Positions 30,185-39,351 are shown, numbered from the stretch's first letter. The stretch is 64,000 nt of DNA from Alkalicoccobacillus gibsonii (GCF_016798245.1 NZ_JAEUZA010000003.1:551194-615193), one strand, 5' to 3'. Notes: a model not told the origin generated them from the letters alone. Translations and numbers: made by a program.

Positions 30185-32116
30185 ATGACAGTTCATTCAA
30201 AACAGCAGGTTAAGCTTACCGATTCATTTTGGTGCAGGTATCAATCCCTTGTAAGAGAGAAGGTTATTCCTTATCAGTGGCAGGCACTAAACGATCAAAT
30301 TGAAGGTGCGGCGCCAAGTCATGCCATTAAGAATTTCAGAATTGCTGCAGGCGAAGAAGAAGGAGAGTTCCATGGTTTTGTCTTTCAAGATAGTGATGTT
30401 GCAAAGTGGATTGAAGCGGTAGCTTATTCTCTAGAGACGGAGCGCGATCTAGAGCTTGAGAGAACATGTGATGAAGTGATTGATTTAATTGGGAGAGCGC
30501 AACAGCCTGATGGCTATCTTAATACGTATTACACCGTAAAAGAACCAGGGAAACGCTGGACAAATTTGCGAGATAACCACGAATTGTATGTAGGCGGGCA
30601 TTTCATTGAAGCGGCCGTTGCCTATTACGAAGCAACGGGTAAGAAGAAGCTACTGGATATCATGTGTCAATTTGTCGATTATGTCGATACGATTTTTGGA
30701 GACGGAGAAGATCAGATTCGTGGGTACGATGGACACCAGGAAATAGAGCTCGCATTGATCAAATTATATCGTGTGACTGAAGAAATAAGATATTTAAAGC
30801 TTGCACAATTTTTCATTAATATCCGAGGTGAACAACCGCATTTCTTTAATCTTGAAGCTGAAAAGCGTGGAGATAAACCGCACCGCTGGTTTCATGACAG
30901 CTACAGTTATTCACAATCCCATCTACCAGTGAGAGAGCAGGAAGTTGCCAGTGGTCATGCTGTTCGTGCAGTTTACATGTATACAGCCATGGCCGACTTA
31001 GCCAATGAGCTAGATGATGAAAGCCTTAAAAAAACATGCCAAACGTTATGGAATAATGTCACTCAAAAACAAATGTATCTCACGGCAGGAATTGGTTCAG
31101 CTGAGTTTGGAGAAGCATTTAGTTTTGATTATGACCTGCCAAATGACCTCTCCTATACAGAAACATGCGCATCAATCGGCCTCGTTTTTTGGGCGCAGAA
31201 AATGCTTGCACTTGAAGCGAATGGTGTATACGGCGATGTGATTGAGCGAGCCATCTATAACGGCACCATTAGTGGGATTCAACTTGATGGGACTAAATTC
31301 TTTTATGTTAATCCTCTTGAAGTATGGCCGAAGCAGGCAAATCATCGTCATGACTATAAGCATGTGAAAGCAGAGCGACAGCCTTGGTTTGGATGTGCCT
31401 GCTGTCCACCAAACATTGCTCGCTTAATTACGTCCATCGGTTCATATGTGTATTCTGTTCGCAATCACATCGGATTTGTCCACCTGTACATTGCAAGTGC
31501 AACGGCATTTACACTAGGTGACACGAGAGTGGAGGTAGCTCAAACATCAAACTTTCCGTGGAGTGGAGACATTCAATTTACTGTGAACCCTGAGCGAAGT
31601 GTTGAAGGCACACTTGCTTTTAGAATCCCTGGATGGGCAAGGTCATTTTCACTGAAGGTAAACGGGGAAGAAGCACATACTCAAGTGAGTAAAGGATACG
31701 CTTATGTGACACGTACGTGGAATCAAGGGGATGAGATTCATCTCGAGATTCCCATGGAGATTGAACGAATGGTAGCTCATCCTAATGTAAAAGCGAATGC
31801 AGGTAAGATTGCATTGCAACGCGGTCCGGTTGTGTACTGTTTAGAGCAAGTGGATAACGGTGAAAACCTAGCATGTATAGAGATTAATGGAGATAGCTTA
31901 ATCGAAGAGCGTTTTGAGGAAGAGCTTTTAAATGGCGTCATGGTTCTAAGCGGAAAAGCGAAGAGAACTGAGGTTACAAGTGATGTGGGTCAAGCGCTCT
32001 ATATGAGAACCGAGGATGTGAATACAAGCGAAACGACATTTACCGCCATTCCTTACTATGCGTGGGCGAATCGCGGTGAGGGTGAGATGACTGTTTGGGT
32101 TCGGAGTGGGAAGTAA
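30185..32116 (+). CDS. GH127 beta-L-arabinofuranosidase
   Basis: A 643-residue cytoplasmic glycoside hydrolase; no signal peptide. The family's zinc ligands are present: Glu and Cys in YTETCASIG (about residues 324-332) and the Cys pair in WFGCACCPPNIARL (about 400-413), one of which is the nucleophile in HypBA1. Also typical are QPDGYLNTYYTV (about 112-123) and GHAVRAVYMYTA. GH127 enzymes remove beta-L-arabinofuranose from plant-type glycans and glycopeptides. It is followed at once by an ABC importer, so the likely order is uptake of an oligosaccharide and then intracellular cleavage. Ribosome site AGAGGAGG lies 7-8 bases before the ATG. Confidence 0.92.
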   Translation: MTVHSKQQVKLTDSFWCRYQSLVREKVIPYQWQALNDQIEGAAPSHAIKNFRIAAGEEEGEFHGFVFQDSDVAKWIEAVAYSLETERDLELERTCDEVIDLIGRAQQPDGYLNTYYTVKEPGKRWTNLRDNHELYVGGHFIEAAVAYYEATGKKKLLDIMCQFVDYVDTIFGDGEDQIRGYDGHQEIELALIKLYRVTEEIRYLKLAQFFINIRGEQPHFFNLEAEKRGDKPHRWFHDSYSYSQSHLPVREQEVASGHAVRAVYMYTAMADLANELDDESLKKTCQTLWNNVTQKQMYLTAGIGSAEFGEAFSFDYDLPNDLSYTETCASIGLVFWAQKMLALEANGVYGDVIERAIYNGTISGIQLDGTKFFYVNPLEVWPKQANHRHDYKHVKAERQPWFGCACCPPNIARLITSIGSYVYSVRNHIGFVHLYIASATAFTLGDTRVEVAQTSNFPWSGDIQFTVNPERSVEGTLAFRIPGWARSFSLKVNGEEAHTQVSKGYAYVTRTWNQGDEIHLEIPMEIERMVAHPNVKANAGKIALQRGPVVYCLEQVDNGENLACIEINGDSLIEERFEEELLNGVMVLSGKAKRTEVTSDVGQALYMRTEDVNTSETTFTAIPYYAWANRGEGEMTVWVRSGK

Positions 32117-32133
32117 AATCGAGGGGGGATTGT

Positions 32134-33483
32134 ATGAAAACTGTCTACATGACAAGTCTTTTTTCAATCTTAATTCTGTTAACGGGTTGCTTTTCATCTA
32201 GCACCAGTTCATCAACTGAGACATCTCTTCGGTTTACGTATTGGGGCGGACCGCTCGAGCGAAAAGCGATTGAGACGCTGATAGATGATTTCAACCAAAA
32301 GCATCCTACTATCGAAGTGCACGGTCAACTCGTTCCAATAAACAACTATGTGGAAAAAATGAATGTGATGGCTGCATCAAAAACATTACCTGACGCGGGC
32401 TATTTTCCAGAAGGGAGCTTATATCCATGGGTAGAAAACGAAATGCTTCAGGACTTAACTCCCCTCTTAAAGTCGGATCAAACCGAGGAAAAGCTAGATT
32501 ACACTTTATATCAGTTTAATGATGGACCAATTGCAGGAGGCAGTGTCGCAAACGAAGTGATGAATCTTTATTACAATAAGGATTTATTTGAAGAGGCTGG
32601 TGTGGAGCTTCCCCCGACTAAAGCAGAAGATGCCTGGACCTGGGATGAATTTGTAGAAGTTGCAAAGGAGCTAACCGTTGATCGAGATGGACGGAATGCA
32701 AACGATGCTGATTTCGATTCTTCAAGGATCGAAACATACGGAGTGAGTAACTTCACTGGTTGGATTGATTCGTTTCTATATAGTAATAATGGTGGTTTTG
32801 TAAGCCAAGACGGTAAGGAGCTATTAATTCAATCTCCAGAATCAATTGAGGTTCTACAGGAAGTTGCCGACTTGATGTATGTTCATCATGTAATGCCAAC
32901 GCCATCAGACGCCTCAACGGTTCCTGCTACAGACACTGCTATTTTAACCAAGCGTGTAGCGATGGTTGTTGATGGACAATGGGCCATGCAGGAGCTAGGA
33001 CGTGCGACGCTTGAAGATGGTTTGAACCTAGGAATCGGAGTACTACCTTACTTTCAAAAAAATGCAACAACAAATTATGGAACACCTATTGTAGCTTTTG
33101 AGACGGGAAAAGATGAAAAGCATCAAGAGGCTGTTGATACGTTTTTAGCTTTTATCATGAACCCTGAAAATGTTATGTTGCTTATCAATGAAGGACTCTG
33201 GATGCCAAATGAAAAAGCTTGGTATGAAGATACGGATAAAATTAATCGATGGATTGATACCCCCATTCACCCTGCTGAGTATGAAGAAGCTGTTATCGAT
33301 TGGGCTAGAGAACATGTTGTACAAAACGCTAACTACTTCTGGGAAGATCGACAACAAGCTGGGGATATCATTGGCCCTGCATTGGACCAATTATGGTTGA
33401 ATAATAAGACGGCTGAAGAGGTAGTGGAAGAAGATATTTTGCCTAGAATGGAAAGACAGTTTGGTGATAAATATGAGTATTGA
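32134..33483 (+). CDS. Extracellular sugar-binding lipoprotein (ABC importer 1)
   Basis: About 449 residues. The signal peptide ends in the lipobox LTGC (Cys near residue 19). The mature part has the family-1 solute-binding pattern: RFTYWGGPLERKAIETLIDD, FNQKHPTIEVHG, then YYNKDLFEEAGVELPPT and TWDEFVEVAKELT. ATG at 32134 is preceded by GAGGGGGG. It lies between the GH127 gene and two permease genes, so it probably binds an arabinose-containing oligosaccharide. No ATPase gene is present. Confidence 0.9.
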   Translation: MKTVYMTSLFSILILLTGCFSSSTSSSTETSLRFTYWGGPLERKAIETLIDDFNQKHPTIEVHGQLVPINNYVEKMNVMAASKTLPDAGYFPEGSLYPWVENEMLQDLTPLLKSDQTEEKLDYTLYQFNDGPIAGGSVANEVMNLYYNKDLFEEAGVELPPTKAEDAWTWDEFVEVAKELTVDRDGRNANDADFDSSRIETYGVSNFTGWIDSFLYSNNGGFVSQDGKELLIQSPESIEVLQEVADLMYVHHVMPTPSDASTVPATDTAILTKRVAMVVDGQWAMQELGRATLEDGLNLGIGVLPYFQKNATTNYGTPIVAFETGKDEKHQEAVDTFLAFIMNPENVMLLINEGLWMPNEKAWYEDTDKINRWIDTPIHPAEYEEAVIDWAREHVVQNANYFWEDRQQAGDIIGPALDQLWLNNKTAEEVVEEDILPRMERQFGDKYEY

Positions 33484-33503
33484 TCAGAAAGGGGAAAGTA
33501 TGT

Positions 33504-34439
33504 ATGAAGCTTGAACCAGCTGTCAATTCAAAAGTCATCAATAAGAAAAAGAGTCCACTAAGAAGAAAAGAAAGCATTGCTGGATATCTATTTACACTTC
33601 CAGCCATTCTAGGGTTAATCCTTTGGACGATAGGACCTATCATTGCCAGTCTGATTTTGAGCTTCACTGATTATAAAGTAATTGCCTCATCCATAAGTTG
33701 GATTGGGTTCGAGAACTATATCCGAATTTTCACAGAAGATCTTTACTTTAAACAATCAGTGGTCGTAACCTTTTACTTCGCCTTTGTTAGTACGTTTGCT
33801 ACATTAGGGGCCGCGCTTTTTGTTGCGTTATTAATGAATTTGAAGGTGAAAGGGCAGTCTGTCTGGCGTACGATTTATTATTTGCCTGTTCTAGTGCCAG
33901 CAGTCGCGTCAAATATTTTGTGGATGTGGTTGTTTAATCCAGAGTTTGGCTTATTAAACAGTATTCTACGTCTCTTTGGCCTTCCAACCTCCATGTGGAT
34001 TTTTGATGAAGTAACTGTCATTCCATCCCTCGTCTTACTAAGTATCTGGGGATGTGGGGGTGCTGCTTTAATCTTTCTAGCTGGACTCCAGGACGTACCA
34101 AAAGATCAAATGGAAGCTGTTGATTTAGATGGGGGAAACGTTTGGCATAAATTTAGATATGTCACGATTCCAACGTTATCACCTATTATTTTCTTTAACT
34201 TAATCATGGGATTGATCGGTGCATTTCAAACATTTAATCAGGCCTATATTATGACTGGTGGTGGGCCTAATAATGCAAGTCTATTTTATGTTTATCTTAT
34301 TTACCGCGAGGCTTTTGTTAACAGCAATATGGGGTACGCTAGTGCTTTAGCATGGATTCTTTTTCTGGTTATTTCCATCTTTACACTCTTTATCTTTAAA
34401 TGGGGAAGAAGCTGGGTGTACTATGGAGGTGGAAGATAA
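33504..34439 (+). CDS. Sugar ABC transporter permease (MalF/UgpA type)
   Basis: About 311 residues with six membrane helices. The N-terminus is RKESIAGYLFTLPAILGLIL. The EAA loop is DQMEAVDLDGGNVWHKFRYV (about residues 205-224), followed by TIPTLSPIIFFNLIMGLIG. Start at 33504 chosen for AAAGGGG upstream; an earlier frame start overlaps the previous gene and lacks a site. It pairs with the next permease. Confidence 0.92.
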   Translation: MKLEPAVNSKVINKKKSPLRRKESIAGYLFTLPAILGLILWTIGPIIASLILSFTDYKVIASSISWIGFENYIRIFTEDLYFKQSVVVTFYFAFVSTFATLGAALFVALLMNLKVKGQSVWRTIYYLPVLVPAVASNILWMWLFNPEFGLLNSILRLFGLPTSMWIFDEVTVIPSLVLLSIWGCGGAALIFLAGLQDVPKDQMEAVDLDGGNVWHKFRYVTIPTLSPIIFFNLIMGLIGAFQTFNQAYIMTGGGPNNASLFYVYLIYREAFVNSNMGYASALAWILFLVISIFTLFIFKWGRSWVYYGGGR

Positions 34440-35266
34440 TGCAAAAGAGTTTATTTCGGGCAACAGCTTGGATTTTGCTTTTACTTGGTGCGGTAATTTC
34501 TCTTATTCCGTTCTTTTGGTTGATAAGAAGCTCTCTGATGACAACAACCGAAATCTTTGCATTTCCTCCAAAACTCCTACCTGAACAGTGGTTATGGGGA
34601 AACTTTGTTGAGATTTTTGATGTAGTGCAGTTCGGACTCTATTTTAAAAACACATTGTTCATCCTGATTCCAGTATTAATTGGTACAGTCGCAACGAGCT
34701 GCTTATGTGGGTATGGATTTGCTAGACTTCGGTTTCCTGGACGAGATATATGGTTCGCCATGATCCTAGCAACCATGATGCTTCCTCCCGCTGTTACGCT
34801 TATCCCTACCTTTATGGTATGGACGGAATTGGGAGGGATCAACACCTTTTGGCCGCTCGTTTTTCCTAGCTTTTTTGGTGGAGGGGGGTTCTTCATCTTT
34901 TTGATGAGGCAATTTTTCATGAGCATACCAAAAGAATTAGATGAAGCAGCTCTCATTGACGGTGCTAATTACTTTCAAATATTCTTCTTAGTATTGTTGC
35001 CATTGGTTAAGCCAGCCTTACTGGTCGTAGGTTTCTTCACATTTACAAACGTCTGGAATGACTTCTTTGGCCCGCTTATCTATTTAAATGACGAATCAAA
35101 ATTCACGCTTGCCCTTGGACTCCTGCAATTACAGGGATCCTACACCTCAGATTGGAATCTAATCATGGCAGCTGCAGCTGTAATGACGCTTCCAGCGATT
35201 GTTTTATTCTTTATTGGGCAGAAATACTTTGTTGAAGGAATTACGTTAACCGGAATCAAAGGGTAA
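34439..35266 (+). CDS. Sugar ABC transporter permease (MalG/UgpE type)
   Basis: About 275 residues, six helices. The EAA loop is KELDEAALIDGANYFQIFFL (about residues 166-185), then VLLPLVKPALLVVGFFTFTN. ATG at 34439 overlaps the stop of the preceding gene (TAATG), with GGAGGTGG upstream, so the two permeases are coupled. The C-terminal QKYFVEGITLTGIKG ending is standard. A terminator closes the operon. Confidence 0.93.
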   Translation: MQKSLFRATAWILLLLGAVISLIPFFWLIRSSLMTTTEIFAFPPKLLPEQWLWGNFVEIFDVVQFGLYFKNTLFILIPVLIGTVATSCLCGYGFARLRFPGRDIWFAMILATMMLPPAVTLIPTFMVWTELGGINTFWPLVFPSFFGGGGFFIFLMRQFFMSIPKELDEAALIDGANYFQIFFLVLLPLVKPALLVVGFFTFTNVWNDFFGPLIYLNDESKFTLALGLLQLQGSYTSDWNLIMAAAAVMTLPAIVLFFIGQKYFVEGITLTGIKG

Positions 35267-35277
35267 CACATATAGAT

Positions 35278-35309
35278 AAGGCCTCCTTTAATGATAAGGT
35301 GGCCTTTTT
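35278..35309 (+). terminator. Terminator after ABC importer 1
   Basis: AAGGCCTCCTT pairs with AAGGTGGCCTT (one T-T mismatch), followed by TTTTT. Confidence 0.78.
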
Positions 35310-35320
35310 AGATTTTGCAG

Positions 35321-35440
35321 GAGCCGGAATTAACGATGAGGGGCGGAAATCAACGAAGAGAGGAAAGAATCAACAAAGAGGAGCGGGAATCGACGAAGAG
35401 AGGAAATAATTAACAAAGAGGAGCGGAAATCAACGAACAA
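35321..35440. repeat. Intergenic array of six 20-bp repeats
   Basis: Six units of exactly 20 bases, such as GAGCGGGAATCGACGAAGAG and AGGAAAGAATCAACAAAGAG. The left halves alternate GAGCGG-type and AGGAAA-type, giving a 40-bp super-period. The core AATCRACRAAGAG is shared with the 5.6 kb array. It lies between the ABC terminator and the second CDF gene. No gene is seen in the 280-bp gap. Confidence 0.85.
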
Positions 35441-35548
35441 ATCACCTCACCCCTCCAGCCTGAATCATTTCTTAAGGAATCAGATGAGATCCTGTCGGAT
35501 AGACTATAAGGAGGAGTATGACAGCAAGATATAAAAGAGGGTGAGATC

Positions 35549-36418
35549 TTGAGGACCAGTAGGATTGCGTTTTTGTCGGTGATGAGTAATACATTTGTCG
35601 TGGCTTTGAAGATTGTTGTGGGATTGATCACTGGATCAGTGGCCGTGCTATCGGAAGCTATTCATTCATCGCTTGATTTAATGGCATCATTGATTGCTTT
35701 TTTCTCCGTTCGTATATCTAAGAAGCCTGCAGATTCTGTGCATCCTTATGGACACGGAAAGGTTGAGAATCTGTCTGGTACGATTGAGACGATTTTGATT
35801 TTTGTTGCAGGCATTTGGATTATTTATGAGTGTGTGCATAAGATTATTCATCCAGAGCCGCTGCAGCTACCTTTGCTTGGGGTGCTTGTGATGGTGGTTG
35901 GTGCGACAATTAACTTTATTGTGTCAAAGGTCGTTCGGAAGGAAGCGGATCGTGTTCATTCGGTTGCGATGAAATCAAATGCGCTTCATTTGCTCACGGA
36001 TGTGTACACATCTCTAGGCGTTGCCGTCAGTTTACTCTTAGTTACGTTAACAGGATGGTACATTCTTGACTCTATTATCGGGATGGTCCTTGCTGTTTAT
36101 ATTATGATTGAAGCTTTTAAATTAATGAAAGAAACATTTCCACCTTTGATTGATTCTCGCTTAACCGAAAGTGAAGAGTCTGCTGTACTTAAAATTATTG
36201 AGAGCTTTAAGGAAGAATACTTAGAAGTTCACAACTTTAGAACAAGACGATCCGGACCTCAGGAGTATATTGATTTTCATTTAGTAGTTCCATCCGATGC
36301 AAGTATGGGCGATGTTCATGAACTTTGTGACCGAATGGAAGGAAAGATTGAGAAGGAATTTCCTCACTCTGAGGTATTCATTCACCCAGAGCCAGAACAT
36401 GAACGAGAGAATAAGTAG
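35549..36418 (+). CDS. Cation diffusion facilitator family transporter (paralogue 2)
   Basis: A 289-residue CDF exporter with the same helices and motifs as the protein at 2348: HSSLDLMAS in helix 2, HPYGHGKVENLSGTIETILI, HLLTDVYTSLGV in helix 5, and a soluble end containing FRTRRSGPQEYIDFHLVVP. The two proteins match at most positions along their whole length, so they derive from one duplication. TTG start with AGAGGGTGAG just upstream. The differences are mostly conservative, and metal ligands are unchanged. Metal specificity is unknown. Confidence 0.87.
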   Translation: MRTSRIAFLSVMSNTFVVALKIVVGLITGSVAVLSEAIHSSLDLMASLIAFFSVRISKKPADSVHPYGHGKVENLSGTIETILIFVAGIWIIYECVHKIIHPEPLQLPLLGVLVMVVGATINFIVSKVVRKEADRVHSVAMKSNALHLLTDVYTSLGVAVSLLLVTLTGWYILDSIIGMVLAVYIMIEAFKLMKETFPPLIDSRLTESEESAVLKIIESFKEEYLEVHNFRTRRSGPQEYIDFHLVVPSDASMGDVHELCDRMEGKIEKEFPHSEVFIHPEPEHERENK

Positions 36419-36445
36419 AGACCAGATCATGCATCTGGTCTTTTT
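36419..36445 (+). terminator. Terminator after second CDF gene
   Basis: AGACCAGAT pairs with ATCTGGTCT around a 5-base loop, then TTTTT. Confidence 0.85.
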
Positions 36446-36571
36446 GCATTGTGTAATTTTATCTAGAAGGGTTTCTCTTTTCGTCTAGGTGGGAACAGTA
36501 CATTATATTCATACAAATGAGAGACCAAGCTGATGCAACTTCAGACAAGTCAGAAATGAAGGATGATAAAG

Positions 36572-36844
36572 ATGAACACAGGAAAAAAAATATGGATAAC
36601 CATTCTCTTTGCAATTGGTGGAGGGGCCATCACAGGACTAGTTGGCTCGGGTGTATTATTCTTAATTGAATCCATTTGGCCGGACGGTTTAATAGCCGAT
36701 CTCTCAGTAGGAACAACCTTCTTAGTTACCGTACTACCTGGTATTGTTGCTTCCTTCTATTGGTCATTTTTCTATATAAAGAAACAAAAAAACGAAACCA
36801 AGCACTTGGATGATCATATCCCTAAAAACGAACAAAAGTTTTAA
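36572..36844 (+). CDS. Small membrane protein, unknown function
   Basis: About 90 residues with two hydrophobic helices (about residues 7-30 and 48-70, after the Pro-Asp-Gly linker) and a charged C-terminal tail rich in Lys, Asn and Asp. I do not recognise the family. ATG at 36572 is chosen because AAGGA lies 8 bases upstream; the ATG at 36563 overlaps that site. A terminator covers its stop codon, so it stands alone. Confidence 0.65.
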   Translation: MNTGKKIWITILFAIGGGAITGLVGSGVLFLIESIWPDGLIADLSVGTTFLVTVLPGIVASFYWSFFYIKKQKNETKHLDDHIPKNEQKF

Positions 36845-36872
36845 AAAAGGCCTTTTTAAAAGGTCTTTTTTT
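36844..36872 (+). terminator. Terminator after small membrane protein gene
   Basis: AAAAAGGCC pairs with GGTCTTTTT (one G-T pair), followed by more T. Confidence 0.75.
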
Positions 36873-36940
36873 GTGAGAAAAACTTACATAGCTATTTCTG
36901 AACTAAATGTTAATTAGTAAACTAGGTATGGAGGTGCAAG

Positions 36941-37444
36941 ATGAGTTTACAGATTAAAGAACTTGAATCCATTCAACCTTATAAAAATGAGCTTTCATCC
37001 ATACTAATTGAAACGGTTAATCAAGGAGCTTCTATTGGCTTTCATTTGCCGATGAAGGAGGCAGAGGCAGAGGCGTTTTGGGACAGTTATCAACCGGACG
37101 AGTACCGGGTCACATTAGGCGCCTTTCAAGAGCAGCGCCTTGTTGGCACAGTCAGTCTTGAATTGATTAAGAAATCGAATGGAAGTCATCGCGCTGAAGT
37201 TTGCAAGCTGATGGTCCACCCGGGTGGTAGAAGATTAGGTGTGGCAAGAAAATTAATGACCGAACTAGAAGAAATAGCAAAGCATCATAATAGAAGCTTA
37301 CTTGTGTTAGATACGAGAGAAGGAGATCCTTCAAATAAACTCTATATCAGCTTAGGCTATCAGTTAGCAGGAACGATACCTGGCTTTGCAAGTAATGAAA
37401 AAGGAGAGCTTGAAGCGACCAACTTATATTATAAAAACATATAG
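36941..37444 (+). CDS. GNAT family N-acetyltransferase
   Basis: 167 residues. The central motif is VCKLMVHPGGRRLGVARKLM (about residues 86-105), with the R-R-x-G-x-A acetyl-CoA loop, then LLVLDTREGDPSNKLYISLG and an LGYQLAGTIPGFA ending. Relatives with this ending include enzymes related to phosphinothricin or amino-compound acetylation, but the substrate is open. Ribosome site TGGAGGTG lies 6 bases before the ATG. First of a run of acetyltransferase genes reaching 40197. Confidence 0.85.
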   Translation: MSLQIKELESIQPYKNELSSILIETVNQGASIGFHLPMKEAEAEAFWDSYQPDEYRVTLGAFQEQRLVGTVSLELIKKSNGSHRAEVCKLMVHPGGRRLGVARKLMTELEEIAKHHNRSLLVLDTREGDPSNKLYISLGYQLAGTIPGFASNEKGELEATNLYYKNI

Positions 37445-37550
37445 ATATATTCTTTCAACTCACCATTGGTGGGTTGTTTTTGTTTTTTATATAGGAGAAA
37501 CCAGGTGGAATGTAGAAGGGATTAGGAGTGAAACGGAAGGGGGAATAGCC

Positions 37551-37949
37551 GTGGGAGATCATTGTGTGTTTTGTAATCCAGAGCTTGATAGGGATCAGCG
37601 GATCGTGATGAGTAATGAAACATGTCTATTTTTACAATTGCATTCCGCTCAAAAGCAAGGTGCACCTCTTAATGGTTCGGGTGTTATTGTACCGAAACAG
37701 CATCGAGACAACACGTTTGATTTAACAAAAGAGGAATGGAACGATACCTTTTCTCTTCTCAAATTGGTTAAAGAACAGCTAGATGAAACAGTTAAACCGG
37801 ACGGCTATAATATTGGATGGAACTGTGGAGAAGTGGCAGGGCAGCATCTCTTCCATGCGCATCTCCATGTATTGCCTCGTTACAAGGATGAACCAATGGC
37901 TGGAAAAGGGATACGCTATTTGTTTAAAAATCAGGGAGGGAGTCTATGA
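37551..37949 (+). CDS. HIT family hydrolase
   Basis: A 132-residue histidine-triad protein. The nucleotide-hydrolase motif HLFHAHLHVLPRY (about residues 103-115) contains His-x-His-x-His. An N-terminal CVFC pair can hold zinc. GYNIGWNCGEVAGQ precedes the triad. Members split nucleotide phosphoramidates or dinucleoside polyphosphates. GTG at 37551 is chosen: GGGGGA lies 7 bases upstream, and the protein then begins just before the zinc pair as in relatives. The open frame continues upstream to 37386 through sequence that also encodes the end of the GNAT gene. The stop overlaps the next gene by ATGA. Confidence 0.83.
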   Translation: MGDHCVFCNPELDRDQRIVMSNETCLFLQLHSAQKQGAPLNGSGVIVPKQHRDNTFDLTKEEWNDTFSLLKLVKEQLDETVKPDGYNIGWNCGEVAGQHLFHAHLHVLPRYKDEPMAGKGIRYLFKNQGGSL

Positions 37950-38365
37950 TTCGACTTGCTACATTAGATGATGCCCAAGATATTGCTCAATTAACATTGC
38001 AGCTTGGATACAACATACGTCAGGAGACTGCACGGAAAAGACTCACTCATCTTCTTAGTGCAACTGATCATGCGCTATATGTGTTTGAAAATAAAAACTC
38101 ACTCTCAGGTTGGGCACATATTTACATAAAGCGTTTAATTGAACTCGAATATGCCGAAATCGGTGGAATCGTCGTTCAGAAAAATAACAGGAGATCAGGT
38201 GTTGGGTTGAAGCTCATGCAAGCCTGTGAAGAGTGGGCTAAAGCAAATAAGATAGGTGAGGTAAGGCTCCGTTCTGGTGAACAACGAGCAGAGGCTCACA
38301 CGTTTTACTTGAACCTTGGGTATGAGCATGTTCGGAATCAAAAAGTGTTTATAAAGATGGTGTAA
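37946..38365 (+). CDS. GNAT family N-acetyltransferase
   Basis: 139 residues. Acetyl-CoA loop VVQKNNRRSGVGLKLMQACE (about residues 73-92), then EVRLRSGEQRAEAHTFYLNL and GYEHVRNQKVFIK. This resembles the AAC(6')-like or YhbS-like small GNATs. The start overlaps the HIT gene by 4 bases, so the two are translated together. Substrate unknown. Confidence 0.84.
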   Translation: MIRLATLDDAQDIAQLTLQLGYNIRQETARKRLTHLLSATDHALYVFENKNSLSGWAHIYIKRLIELEYAEIGGIVVQKNNRRSGVGLKLMQACEEWAKANKIGEVRLRSGEQRAEAHTFYLNLGYEHVRNQKVFIKMV

Positions 38366-38368
38366 CAT

Positions 38369-39340
38369 ATGAAGCTAACAGATGACGAAGCAAAGTCATT
38401 CGGTGTGGCGACCAATCATGAGAGGATGATAAATGGCGAGCATCGATTTAGGCTGAACCATGTTGATGGAAGTTCTTATTGTCGGACAGAAGCAACTGAC
38501 GCTGGGTGGCAAAACAGTCATTACCATAAAGGAGTTACAGAATGGTACGTTGTGCAAAGCGGCTGGATTGCTTATGCTGAACAAACGTCTTCAAAAGAAT
38601 GTCACTTGACCATTTTAGAAGAAGGGGAAGGGATCACTGTCCGGCCAATGGTTCCACATAACATTTTTATGTCAGAGAACAGTGTGATCCATACCGTTAA
38701 AGCGGTAAAAGACAAGCTAGATAATGACTGGTTTGCTTCTCCAGAACTTGATGCTTATACTTCTCAGTTTACGAGTGAAGATTTATTTGATAAAAGAATG
38801 ATGAAAAGTCTCCGGTCCACACGCCTTTCTCTACGTGAGTTCTCTTATTCTGATTGGAAGTCCATTCATGACTATGCGAAACGTCCAGAAGTGAGCAGGT
38901 ATCAGGTGTGGGAACCTCAAAGTGAGACCGATTCGCAACATTTTTTAGCAGAACGAATAAAGGCATCGATACAAAAACCTAGATCTCAGTTCGCTTTTGC
39001 CATCATTGAAAAAGAGGCCAATACACTGATTGGCTCTGTTGAATTAACAATAAGAGATGTCAAACATCAAACCGCAGAGCTATCATACATTCTTCATCCA
39101 GACTACTGGGGGAAGGGATATGCAACGGAAGCAGCAGGTCTGATGCTTTCATTCGGGTTTTCTGAAATGAACCTTCATCGAATTTATGCAAAATGTGATC
39201 CTCGTAACAAAGGATCAGAGCGAGTGATGCAGAAAATTGGTATGGTATGGGAAGGGAGATTACGAGAAGATCTGCTCCTATCAGAGGGCTGGAGAGACTC
39301 GCTTATTTACAGTATACTTGCACGCGATTACAACTCATGA
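38369..39340 (+). CDS. Cupin-GNAT fusion protein
   Basis: 323 residues with two distinct domains. Residues 1-125 form a cupin: WQNSHYHKGVTEWYVVQSGW has the metal-type His pair and Glu, and EGEGITVRPMVPHNIFM has the third His. Residues 145-320 form a RimJ/RimL-type GNAT with YILHPDYWGKGYATEAAGLM (about 234-253) and RIYAKCDPRNKGSERVMQKI. A short linker (residues 125-145) joins them. The cupin may bind the substrate or a small signal for the transferase (inference). It starts 3 bases after the preceding GNAT gene, so it belongs to the same operon. Confidence 0.83.
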   Translation: MKLTDDEAKSFGVATNHERMINGEHRFRLNHVDGSSYCRTEATDAGWQNSHYHKGVTEWYVVQSGWIAYAEQTSSKECHLTILEEGEGITVRPMVPHNIFMSENSVIHTVKAVKDKLDNDWFASPELDAYTSQFTSEDLFDKRMMKSLRSTRLSLREFSYSDWKSIHDYAKRPEVSRYQVWEPQSETDSQHFLAERIKASIQKPRSQFAFAIIEKEANTLIGSVELTIRDVKHQTAELSYILHPDYWGKGYATEAAGLMLSFGFSEMNLHRIYAKCDPRNKGSERVMQKIGMVWEGRLREDLLLSEGWRDSLIYSILARDYNS

Positions 39341-39351
39341 GGAGGCAACAT

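Noticed and set aside
37386-37550. N-terminal extension of the HIT protein
   Set aside because: It overlaps the coding end of the GNAT gene and has no ribosome site. GTG 37551 has one, and relatives start there.
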